NCBI GenBank assembly: GCA_004352715.1
Contig: SCFE01000009.1
Coordinates: forward strand, 724,806 to 788,805
Length of the DNA: 64,000 nucleotides
Reading direction: 5' to 3'
From: Hofstenia miamia
Lineage: Eukaryota > Xenacoelomorpha > Acoela
The notes below the pieces were generated by a model, which was not told where the DNA came from, made no database searches, and saw only the letters and a list, made by a program, of their open reading frames with translations. This document shows, piece by piece, positions 44,235-54,910 of the stretch (its first letter is position 1; each line of letters opens with the position of its first letter). A program made the position numbers and the translations under genes.

Positions 44235-45021
44235 ATGGAGGTTATATTTTAAAATGCCAGATGCGATAGGGATTTTTTCTGAAAGTAATGAAGTATGTGC
44301 AGTTTCAATGAATTGGGTGCACAATGGTTGTGCTCTATGTTGTGACCTCCATCGAAAAAGATTGATCATTTTAAGAAGAACTGTTGTCAGCCAGATGAGA
44401 ATTGGAAGCAGTATAAAAGCAGAATAGAAAAGAATATCGGTATTCGATTTTTTCCTATTTACCACTAGAACAGCGATAGCTCCTTCAGAATAAAATTACT
44501 TCTGATGGTTTAATGCGAAAATTATTGAATAGAAACAAAATTTCTACAAATAGCAAATTACATGAGATCATCAGCATAATTGGAATGAAACAAAAAACGC
44601 TTAAAGGTCATTTTGACCTATTGTCACTTTTCTAGTGTTAATAAGAAATAAACTAATTTGCAGAAATTTAATTCGTGCTTTAAAAATATGTAAATATATG
44701 TTTATATATAAAAAAATCAATTTTCATTAAAGTAATATTTAATTCCAATATTGCATTACTAATTGGTATTTGTAAAATTGGTATTATTTCAGTGTTTTTG
44801 AGTTGTGTAAATTTTATGTATTTAAGTTCTTCCAAGCAGTATTTTAGCTGGTTATCAAAAAGCATTGTGGCGGGAAGCACGACCCGAGCATTCAGGTGAT
44901 GTTACCTCGCAGGATGAATGCACTCCCTCGAAACGCTCAAGGCAATTAAATTTAGATTCCAGCTTCATTGAATTATTGAGTGATGCTAGTGATGTTGATA
45001 TAACTTTCAATAACAGCTAGG
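44235..45021 (+). pseudogene. DUF4806-like gene copy 2, decayed
   Basis: Parallels 32196-32590. First block NEVCAVSMNWVHNGCALCC, then after a shift QPDENWKQYKSRIEKN (compare EPQENWHVYDIRVSERN in copy 1). After an intron-like gap with acceptor TATTTTAG: GYQKALWREARPEHSGDVTS and DECTPSKRSRQLNLDSSF, then a stop after TFNNS. The two copies differ at most bases, so the duplication is old. It lies between the two halves of the RT/RNase H retroelement. Confidence 0.45.
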
Positions 45022-45372
45022 TGACATTTTTAAAATTATTATTTTTTTAGTATCTTCTGTAAAATGGCTAATAAAAATTTCTAGTCCGAATAAAAGAATT
45101 GAAAACCGGCGCTACACTATGCCCACCACTTCACAACATTCGGCTGGAATTCAAAGTCTCTTGAAGTGTTTTGGAAGAACTTTTTATTTCTTTACTGAGA
45201 AGAACTCTCAAAGAATGCTATTTTATTGGAGTATTCTCGAAAAGATCCTGTTGATAATGAATAAGACTCTTGAAAACCGTATGACGACTTCAGAAAAACT
45301 CTTGAAGACTATTTGAAGAGCATGTGAGGGACATGGACGGTTTCTTAAAGAACTTATGCTCTTTGAAGAGAA

Positions 45373-45800
45373 TCTTTAAGAAATCTCATTACATTACTAG
45401 CTGAAATCCCTTTACAACAACTTTCTTTAAAACAGTTTATTGTTACTTATCTTATTCGGAACTCTAGTTTATCTATTCCATGGTCACAATCGTTTTATTC
45501 AACTAATACCGACATATGATATTCTGATGCATCACAACATTCCTTAGGAATAATTACTCCATCTATGCATTCTTTTTTTTATGAAGTTACCTCTCAGTGT
45601 CATATTTTCCTTATTGCCTCAGATATTTGGGCCTCGGGAAAATTATATGGCCTACCCTCCTTAATTTGTCACTTCAACTTATTTGGTACGAAGAAAATCA
45701 TTATTAATTACATGGATTTCAAATGTGGATAATCCAGTCAATCTCCCTTCAATGATGCCTTTGTTAGTACAATCTCCAATATCATTAAATAACCGCAATT
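45373..45800 (+). mobile_element. Retroelement RNase H fragment
   Basis: Frames read IPLQQLSLKQFIVTYLIRNS and YSDASQHSLGIITPSMHSFF (near 45529, the SDAS start of RNase H), then WISNVDNPVNLPS near 45720-45755, matching the W..S..NPAD.PS motif after RNase H in DIRS/Ngaro-like and some other retroelements. Frameshifted, not functional. Probably the partner of 41103-41579. Confidence 0.45.
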
Positions 45801-46001
45801 TACATTAATCTTATAGCATTTGTAAAATTTTAGTCATTTAGTGCAATTTTACATTTCTGATTTCGTTGCAATTTAAATTACGCCATATTAGTAAATAGTT
45901 CAGTTTGCCTTTGTATCTTGCAGAGTGAGGAGAAAAATAAAATTGGTAAAAAGTTTTCAGATTTCTTTCTTACTTATGTTGCATTTAATCTTCAGTGTAT
46001 A

Positions 46002-47282
46002 CAGTGCCCTCCAAAAGTATAGCATAATTAAAAAAAATTCGCATGTGATAACGTGTGGAATGGCATGATATTATCTGAATAATGACATGATATTTTTCAA
46101 TAGACCTATAAGAAAAGAGTAATTTGTTGTCATCAAATTACTATAAATGCCCGTCTACATGGTATTGCATGCATTTATGTTATGAGCAGTGAGTAAGAGA
46201 AGAGACATTTCATCACATATCGTGGCACAAATGTTGGCTCTATGGCAAGAGGGAAAGTTGCAGAGCAAAATTGCTTAGATTGGGAGTAAATAAATCTATT
46301 GTTAGCCATGCTCTCAACCATAATCATGATACTGACGTATTTGGAGCAAGGAAAGACCTGGAAGGCTTTGAGGCACAACTTTGAGAAATGAATTAATTAT
46401 TAAGAAATTCACCATTACTACAATAACATTGACAATTATTCATGCACAACTACCACAACATGTTAAAGTAAAACGACAATAAAATCATGCCTTCATGATG
46501 AGTTTGGGTTGAAGGTTTATCATCCGGCAACTAAACCAAAGTTTAGCAAGAAAAATATTAATGATCTTATGAATTTCAGTAGGCAATACTGTGAATTGAC
46601 CACCTCCTATCAAATATCAAATGAGATATTTTCCGATGAGAACACAATAAAGCAATTCTCAAGTGCCACATTTCAACGACCTGTTGAAGAAAGACATTAT
46701 GCTAGGTATGTTCAGCAGATAGTGAAACACTCAAAATCAGTGAAAGTCTTGGACTATATCTCCGGAGAAGGCAGAAGCGGTTTGCGGTTCGGCCCAAACG
46801 GCAACTATGAATACTGTCAATGACCTGACAGTGTTGTGGGAAAAACTACCGATATAAATGCATTGATGTCACTGCGTGGTTTCCCAACACAACGGAGGGT
46901 CAGCAAATACCTAAAAACTCACCAAGCAATGGGTCACCATATGGCTTGAGGATTCGCCTGGTAAATCGCCAAATTTATATATTAATATTTTAGAAAATGC
47001 ATGGGATATCATGAAGAAGATTACCCTGTTGAATTTTATTGTTGAAATTATAAGTGTATGTGCTCAACAGATCACTCCACAGTACTGTCAACATCTTGCT
47101 GAATCAATGTCACAATGGATTAAAAAAGCTGTACTAGCCGCCAAAAGTAGTCACACCAAGTATTAGACAATATGTACATGTCCGCCTTTTGCAATATGTT
47201 TCAGCTTTTAATAAGAATAAAACTAGGAAATTTCTGAAACTTTTTGAATTTTTTAATTATACTATACTTTTAGGCGGCACTG
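46002..47282 (+). mobile_element. Complete but dead Tc1-like element with both TIRs
   Basis: TA at 46000-46001, then CAGTGCCCTCCAAAAGTATA; the right end on the minus strand is CAGTGCCGCCTAAAAGTATA, followed by TA at 47283-47284. Length 1281 bp, typical for Tc1. The transposase is in pieces: HIVAQMLALWQEGKLQSKIA (N-terminal HTH region, 46200-46280), then 46509-46823 with KPKFSKKNINDLMNFSRQYC, FSDENTIKQFSS (second catalytic Asp) and GEGRSGLRF, then KSPNLYINILENAWDIMKK near 46965-47010 (SPDLNPIEN.WD.. box in other family members). The third catalytic position is altered or shifted. No intact frame. Confidence 0.85.
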
Positions 47283-47583
47283 TAAATTCTTTAAATATCA
47301 ATTTACTACTAGCTGTGCAATGTCTGTGTATAAGAATCTCTTGTATTGTTAAAGATAGAAAATTGCACTACAATCTGCTGATGAAACTGATTAAGTAGAT
47401 GTTACTGCTGCTCAAATTTCCCCTATAACTAGAGCAGTCATGGAAGAAACTACCGCATTTATTTGTACTTATAAGTTTGATAATTTGACTTCAGTTATTA
47501 AGTATAATAATTTTGATAGTCATTCAACTATATTTTGCTACCAGCAGCCAAATCCCATACAACCATGGCCCATAGGAGATATA
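47283..47583. other. Short unexplained interval
   Basis: A plus-strand frame at 47396-47500 reads DVTAAQISPITRAVMEETTA but is too short to assign. Nothing else seen. Confidence 0.3.
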
Positions 47584-48157
47584 TTACGCTATGTCTCTAA
47601 CATAGATGACATATAGAAAATACATGTACCACCAAAAATCCCACTTAATGCGTTTTCTTCGAAGGGAGTGAGATATTATTTTCAATTTTACAGACAAGCC
47701 TGGTAATAATATATGATCCAATATTCCATACAGTACAATATAAAAATAAAAAACATACCAGATATCCGGGAAGGAAATCGCCATACAAGTTCGTTGAAAA
47801 AAACTGCCTGTTTGGTTGAATTATTAGCTTGTGGAGAGAACTCCTTCTCATCATTGTAAGAGAAAAGAGTTTCTGTAATTGCATACTGATATTGCCAATT
47901 GGCTAAAATGAGAAATAGGAAATGACAATCTCATAAAAACTCAAAAAATTGACTACATAATTACATTAAAAATAATACTTGCAAAAAATTAATAAACCGC
48001 CATTAGTTGATTTGATTATCATTATTGTTCAATTAAAAAAATAGTAAAAATGAAGAATTTTATTTAAAATTTCACTAGGTTACCTGTGCAGTAACAGTAA
48101 GACCAATCCCACATGGTACATCCCGTTTACACCATACATGAAGAATGTTTTGCTTTC
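47584..48157 (-). CDS. Unrecognised host gene, last three exons
   Basis: Exons 48084-48157, 47759-47885 and 47584-47699. Acceptors ATATTTTAG, ATATCAG and TTACCAG; donors GTAACC and GTATGT. Phases agree: first exon HVWCKRDVPCGIGLTVTAQ, second YAITETLFSYNDEKEFSPQA to ELVWRFPSRIS plus one base, third GLSVKLKIISHSLRRKRIKW to YVIYVRDIA and TAA (47584-47586). The last intron is only 59 nt. The C-terminal segment FWWYMYFLYVIYV is hydrophobic and follows a basic cluster, so it could be a single membrane anchor of tail type; that is inference. The acceptor at 47903 is an alternative but leads to a stop after the next join. Family not recognised. Upstream exons were not found. Confidence 0.6.
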
Positions 48158-49368
48158 CTAAAATATATAAATAACAAAAGCATAGCTAGGGGTTGATACA
48201 ATCAGCCGGAAATCCGAATCAATCTGAAAATTTAATGGAATCCAAAAGCTCGATCAATGGCTATTATAAATTTTTTCATAAATATCCATACATTACTTTC
48301 GCAGAAATCAAACAATACCTATTTGGTGGAGGTAACAAACGACTATTTCCTTAAAGTTTTTTTAAAAATTGAATAAATTCGAATGCACGAGTAAGTACAC
48401 AAGTTACAATCAGAAATACAAAATTATTTTTTCGTTATGCACAATGAACAGTCTTATCACTAAAAAATCGTTCTCAACATTTGAATGTCAAATAATGCCC
48501 TCGACTCGGATAAATAGCAAATGTAGTATTTTAAACATAATGATGAAATACAAAAATAAATCTGGACGATATCAGTTTTGATTTAATACAAAACCATGTT
48601 TACAAAAATTCAAAGCGAGTTTGAACCATAGTTGAAAGTGATAGCCAACTTTTACGTGTTATGCATACATATTACAAAACATGCTGATTAAACAAAATGC
48701 ATTTCATCTGTAACCAAATAAAACACCTATCTGAAATTTGTCTAAATCAGAACAATATTTTTCTAAACTAAAGACCTTAAACACGAGGTCCGTCAAAAGC
48801 GCTTAGAGTTTATATAAAAAATTACATTGCTTAGTCTAGAAAAATAATCCAAACAAGAAAAGAGTATGAATATTGGTTTGTGTCAATCTTACAGCTTGAG
48901 TTTCAATATTAACATTAAGCTAATTGTCACTTTTTAGAAAATATGGAATCCAAATACTGAATTATATGCGAGATTTCCTACTTCAATTAAAATCTATTAT
49001 TAGACTGGACTGGATTATAGTTACAACTGAGTAAAGCCCGAGGACGTCTTTAGTACTTAAGACGTCAATGGTAAAGCCTGGAGAAAAACTTTGTAAACGT
49101 TCAGAATATACTTTCTTTGCCGTAATGTCCTGCAGTGTTCGGAGACAGTAACAAGATTAAATGTCCACACTCTAGAAACAGTCTGGGATTGCGAGAATGC
49201 ATATCATCAAAACATAATTGCCTTAAATTATGCACGTACTCAGACAATTAGGGTGGAGAACCAAATTAATGACCCAGAGTGAAATTGCTGATGAAAAACA
49301 GTTTAATATTAAACCATTACCTGCCAATGTTCCACATATGGAACATAGTATTCTAAGAGCCAAAATAT

Positions 49369-49412
<44 letters not shown>

Positions 49413-49559
49413 CAAGCAGAAACTTTAAACTTCTATTTGTAGGGAGTCATTGATTTCATAATAAAATAAGCACAAAAACGCTAAAACTGATGAAATAATT
49501 GTATATGTAAGTATGCTAATTATCTAATAAAAATTTCAATAACTCTAATGTCATATATA
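48158..49559. other. AT-rich sequence with (TA)n
   Basis: No supported exon. (TA)n lies at about 49374-49411. Sequence 49018-49060 has a partial inverted repeat around GAGGACGTCTTTAGTAC. Nothing else seen. Confidence 0.3.
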
Positions 49560-50097
49560 TTTTTTATTTATTAAATACACATTTTCTATGATACAATTGA
49601 ACCTCAACAAATAGATAGACGCTTTGATTGCAAAGAAAAGAGAGAGATGTGCCAATGCCCAAAAGGATTGCATCATATAATTCATGCATGGGAGGAGTAG
49701 ACAGAGCAGACCAAAATCTAAACCTATATTGCATTGGAATTCATGGTAAGAAATGGTGGTGGTCAACCGCAGTGTATTTGATGAATTTAACTGTTTGTAA
49801 TTCATGGATATTTGCACGTGAATTGGGTCATAAAAAACATCTTTTGAGATTCACGTGTAGTATTGCGTTATCATAGGTCAAGCCTTAGCAGAAAAAGAGG
49901 TAACGGCGACAGAGCGTCCCATAAGGCAGCAAGATTTGATAGTAATGACCATTACTTGATGCTTGCTAATAAACAAAACCGTTGCAAATTATGCAGAAAG
50001 AACTCTAAAAAGGCTTTTGCAAAGTGTGGTGTAAACATACATGAAGTCTGTTTTCCAGTATATCATGAGAACTTCAAGTGCCTTGGCAGTTAATGGG
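49560..50097 (+). mobile_element. piggyBac-like transposase, C-terminal part and right TIR
   Basis: 49628-49876 reads VPMPKRIASYNSCMGGVDRA and DQNLNLYCIGIHGKKWWWST, the conserved MGGVD.AD box with the third catalytic Asp, then KKWWW as in piggyBac/PGBD4 proteins. After one shift, 49863-50093 has NRCKLCRKNSKKAFAKCGVN and HEVCFPVYHENFKC, the C-terminal cysteine-rich zinc domain that binds the transposon ends. The stop lies inside GGCAGTTAATGGG, which is followed by TTAA at 50098-50101; this is probably the right terminus (CCCATTAACTGCC on the minus strand). The N-terminal two thirds are missing. Confidence 0.8.
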
Positions 50098-50101
50098 TTA
50101 A

Positions 50102-51500
50102 TAAATCATTCATGATCCCTCAAGCCCAGAAAATTAAATATGACAGCAACTTTAATTGTCCTTAGCTCAAATATTTTCTGCAACACGGTTCAAACCATTA
50201 GTTTAACAGGGGACGTCAGAGTTATTAAATACCTTATGTCGACCTCATTCAGACATCACTTAAAAAGTCTAATATAGCCGTTATTGGCTTGACAGCTTCC
50301 AAACTTTTTTGGATAATGGTGGAGTAAAATTCAATCAACATAATATTTATACAGGTTACATTATAGTGCTTCAAAACAAAATAAAATCGAATTTTATTTG
50401 ATTGGTGGGAATTAGGAAAATCATTCGTCCAAACAAAACAAGATAACTGCAACTTCACTTGAAACTAACAGGTATAATAATTTAAACTCTATCAAAATAA
50501 ATTTTAAAAAAAATTGGAATTATAATTCGTTCTACATTTAAACTTTAACCAACTTATGCTGTACATAAGAAATGCTACAAAACTATTTAAAACAAAATCA
50601 CCACTAAGGTTCCTTAAAAAAATTGCTGTGACATTTTCATAAAGTTTCGTGGAATCTATTGCTGTTTATGTAACGACAGGTTTATTCAACACTATTTAGA
50701 AAAAGGGTTAGTGTTATGAAAATGATTTTAAAAAGCATTTTTCTCTTTAATAACTTTTTTACTAATGCCAATCGTAGTTAGATTAAAAATGATCGGAAAG
50801 AGCTAAGTGAGTAGTAAATGTTTTTTATTGCAAAAATGCAGCAGCATCAGCATGTTGTAAGTGTAAAATTTAAAGTTGAAAATTGTTTAATGTATATTGT
50901 TAATTTAAAGTTGCAATGTCCTCAGTTTTTATAGAAACTAACCCTAACATTAATCCTAAACTATTACATAATCAAAACTAATAATGTCGCTTTTGACGTA
51001 TTAGATGAAATAGGTAACACTAAAATCTATTCAGATCAGATTTCTAGAAATATCCATGGTCTACAAAAATTATGGTATTTAGTTTGATTCAAAATGGATG
51101 GCATTTAAGTTGTATGTTGAAAATTCACACTAGAAATACATAGGCCTTAATAAAGGAAAGATGTACCCAATTAGATTAAAAGCCATTAAAATTATGAAAT
51201 TATTTGTAACAATTATTGCGCAGATTTATAAATATGCTAACGATTTTTTTGGTTACGTAAATATACTAAGAAAGTCAGTAAATTCCAAAATCAAAAAACG
51301 AAAATAGAAATTCGTGCAAAATGGAAACCCAAAAGACAGGATTTAGAAATAGTAAGTTATTTATCAACCATAAACCAAATACCATGAAATTTCTTTAAAA
51401 TGTTCTAACATCAATCACAAATCAGGACGAAGATCCTTACTACAACGGATTAAAATATTTTCCAAATAATACACATCAGGTATAGTACTACATATAATTA
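50102..51500. other. Unexplained AT-rich sequence
   Basis: No gene or transposon end recognised between the piggyBac terminus and the MITE at 51501. Confidence 0.35.
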
Positions 51501-51883
51501 CTGTACCTCCCGGCAATTAAGCCGATTTCTGGACCCAAAATATTGCCTAAAATTTTTGGGGTCGACTTATTGGCCGAGTGCATCCTTAATCCATATTTTC
51601 CGAGTCATTACAGTCCGGTAATTATTGCAAACACAATATAGCACAGGTATATACTGCTACATGCATTGAAATTTACGCTAGTAGAACAATTTATTTATGA
51701 ACAATTTAAAATCCAAGAAATGTAGCCTCCTCTTCACCATTGCACATACTTGAGAACCACAAAATAACTTGAAAAAATCATCGTCATTATTTCAAATTTT
51801 AAATCGGCGGTGCTTGCGAAAATTCCTGTTTTTTCGGTCAGCAATCACCTTCGACTTATTAGGAGAATCGCTGGGAAATACGG
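51501..51883. mobile_element. 383-bp pogo-like MITE with TA duplications
   Basis: TA at 51499-51500 and 51884-51885 flank CTGTACCTCCCGGCAATTAA and (minus strand) CCGTATTTCCCAGCGATTCT. Subterminal GTCGACTTATTGGCCGA and TTCGACTTATTAGGAG give further inverted similarity. TA target and CNGTA..TCCC ends suit pogo/Tc1-mariner MITEs. Non-coding. Confidence 0.65.
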
Positions 51884-52261
51884 TATTTTGTATCTACAAC
51901 AAACACTAAGCTTTCAATAGACTTCAATTTTCAACAAGATCATATAAATAATGTTCACTTAGGAAAACTTTGATATAAATGGTCTGAAATGAAATCATTT
52001 AAGTGAAATGCAGGAAATCATAGATTTCTAAATCAAATTTAACTTGTGCGATTTAACTGTCTGGTGCATAGACATTGTATATTTCAAGTTATAACTAATA
52101 GAAAAAAGTTAGTAAACATGTTATTTAAAATTGTAGAAAAAAGTTTATTCTTTTTTCGTTATTTTAAGCCATAGGTTTTACAATACAGTTTTATTTTAGC
52201 TGAGTAATGACAATTTTAGTTTGACAAAGCACGCCAGAAAGCGAACCTCTGAATTCTCAAA

Positions 52262-53484
52262 ATGGATGATAGAGACATTGCTTCAAGTATGACTTCAGAA
52301 ACTGAATCAGAAACAGAAAGCGATACTGAAACAGATATTAGCATTTCGTATTGTCATTTTGAAGGAATTTTAGATACTGAGAATAATCACTGGACTCCAG
52401 TTGATCAAGACACAGATGAAAAACCACAGCCCTTTCAGTTTTCTCCCTCGTTTTGGCCAGGTCCAATCGATTGTGTAGATAAAGATGCTGAGCCAGTAGA
52501 ATACTTTTCGCACATGTTTTATCAAAAAAGGTGGTAAGCGGAAAAAATTGAATCCATGGTAGAACATTTTAGCTCTCAGTTTCAGACATTATATATGCCA
52601 GACAAATTTGTTAGTATTGATGAGAGCTTAATAGGTTGTGAAGGTAGGGCTCCTTGTATACAATATATGCTGGGCAAGCATCACCATCGCTTTGGCCTAA
52701 AACTATTTTGTCTTTGCGAAAGTTCGACTGGTTATATAAGGAATTTTCAGCTTACAATGGTAAAATAAAAATCTTAGTGAACATGGGGTATCATCTTTAT
52801 ACTGATAACTGGTACACGTCTGAACCATTAGCGAAAAAATGATAAAAGAAAACGTCAACTTGACCAGTAGTGTTAGAGCTAACCGAAAGTATTTGCCGGC
52901 TGATGTAAAAAAGAAATTGAAGTAAGGGGGTTCTGTTGCTTTCAGGGTTTTGTGTATGGGTTGGCAGGTAAAAAGCATGTTATTTTTATTTCTACTGAAG
53001 GCTCTTCAAAAGTGATTGAATATACTAGACAAAGGGGAAGAAAACATCAAGCGCCTGAAGTAGCTCGTGAATATAATTTGCATATGGGAAGTGCGGATCT
53101 CAGCGATATGTGATCTTACATGTTCCTTGATGAAAGAAGGACAGTCCGATACAAATGCTTGATACTCATGTTGTCAATTTGTTTCCAATGGAACCGCAAG
53201 CTCCATTTCTAAGCGCATAGTATATTTACAAAGAATTTCTTCATTTCACCAGCTTTTTTAAGAATGCCTTGTAAATACCATGCTGACTAGGTGCTAAGAT
53301 CTCATGCCCCCTCTGAAAACTGTTTACAGATTTTTGCAGCTTTCCTAATAGAGTCATTTGTTCCAAAATCAATCAGATTTCATAAAAAGGGATCATGTTA
53401 CCAGACTGGCCACTGTCCGAAAACAAATGGGACCAACCTAGGGGTAGGTATTTTTATTGCATTTTTATGTACAATAAATTTTTG
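52262..53484 (+). pseudogene. piggyBac-like transposase with internal deletion
   Basis: ORF 52262-52537 starts MDDRDIASSMTSETESETES (acidic N-terminus typical of piggyBac proteins) and reaches DKDAEPVEYFSHMFYQKR. The core resumes at 52556 with MPDKFVSIDESLIGCEGR (first catalytic Asp), so roughly 100 residues between are missing. After a shift: GYHLYTDNWYTSEPLAKK (second Asp, near 52800), VYGLAGKKHVIFISTEGSS, and EYNLHMGSADLSDM (third Asp, near 53094, followed by a stop). The C-terminus at 53291-53485 is only loosely recognisable. It is unlike the 49.6-kb copy in the same boxes, so two piggyBac lineages are present. Confidence 0.8.
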
Positions 53485-53746
53485 ACAATTTTTTCTAATT
53501 TTCTTTTCACAAAATAAAATTTGACAGTAAAACCTGTTAAAACTTTTAAGCAATATACAATGTTAAATTAATGAAAAAAATTGTTTACATCATTCGAATA
53601 GTTATTGCTACCCACTGTTGAGATGTCTTTTCATCATCTAACATTTTCGTACTATTTCGACCACCCTTTCCATTTCTGCTTTTCTTTTTCTTTTAAAGCG
53701 TTTACTTGTTTTGTTTTTTGTACAGATGTGTGCCGCTTATAGATCT
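53485..53746. other. Short non-coding interval
   Basis: Nothing recognised between the piggyBac relic and the minus-strand frame. Confidence 0.35.
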
Positions 53747-54910
53747 TTATCTCAGTTCTAATTTCCTCAGCAACTCTAGCTCAGTATTCTTCTTTTCTTT
53801 GTTAGCGCTAAATTTGTTACTGTTAGCACTTACCAATTTGATCATATTAAGAAGATCAGGAGGGGGAATGAAGTTCTCAAAGCTCTCACGATCAAAATAA
53901 TATCGAATCAATCTCATTACCATCATGTTATGAGGACAAATAATCTGCAATTTTTCAACCAAGGCGTTAATGTTCGGATACTTGTCAGCATGTAAAAAAT
54001 TAGCAAATGCTTCAGCAAGACTACTAGTATTTGAATGTACAACACGCAGGGCTGAAAAATCACCGCTCACTAACGATGAACTTAAACGTACTACTGTTGA
54101 CAGAGTTTTAAACGCTATCATTGAATTTGTGACTAGTAAAAAAATTGGGAATGAATCGGGACGTTTTGGGACTGGTCCCATAAATGTAACCAAGTGGTCA
54201 GCATGTATGTTACGTGAAAATGTACTTTGCGCAATTATTGAGAAATGGTCAGCAAGTTGGCCTTGAATGCAGAAAAACTCATCGCGAGATGCCAGCCTTA
54301 CCGCATTTATTAAAAATGTAAGTCCAGTGTTGATGTTGAATACGACAGTTCTAGGGCTTAACAATCGCAAAGTAACATGCAAGAAGCAAAAGCAAATATG
54401 GATTCATGTGTGAAATTTTTTAAACAGCTCAAAATCAGTGGCGGCGGCTATGGGTGGGCAAGATGGACTTGATCCACTTTGAAAATACAATATTAAATGG
54501 CAATCAACACTAATTTATTACCCCCATTTTGAATTAAATAAACAGATTATGATATTACAAAAACCATGTACATGTAGATAGCTAGTTTATTTAAAATGGA
54601 AAAATATTAATAAAAAAAAACTAATATTACAGCAGTAAGTACAATTTGAAATGCAATTTTTTGCAGCTTGGTGTTGAGCTCCAAATTTACAATTTACCCA
54701 ATCAGAATTGTTCATCAGAAGGCTGATCAAATTGCCTCCATCCACTTTTCTCTTAAACAATACGCATGCAATATTGTAAACCAACGGCCAATCAAAAATT
54801 GAACACGCTAGCAAAGGTGGAACAAAATGAAATAGTACAGCTTTCGAGAAACAAGTGCTCGGAATTAATGCAATAGTCCTTACAAAAGATGGTGTGAGCT
54901 GTAAGACCAA
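53747..54910 (-). CDS. Unrecognised minus-strand protein-coding sequence (two open segments)
   Basis: The 211-codon frame 53747-54382 reads TVVFNINTGLTFLINAVRLA, GPVPKRPDSFPIFLLVTNSM, AFANFLHADKYPNINALVEK and FENFIPPPDLLNMIKLV, ending in a charged KKNTELELLRKLELR. It looks largely helical, like a solenoid protein. Upstream, 54587-54910 reads TPSFVRTIALIPSTCFSKAV and FDWPLVYNIACVLFKRKVDG in an open frame that could be an earlier exon; the 200 bases between contain stops and no splice sites I trust. A fragment at 40018-40227 is similar. The plus-strand frame 53970-54266 overlaps but is shorter. Function unknown; host gene or repeat-encoded. Confidence 0.4.

Noticed and set aside
53970-54266. 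98-codon plus-strand frame
   Set aside because: Overlaps the longer minus-strand frame, which has a more protein-like composition and extends on both sides.
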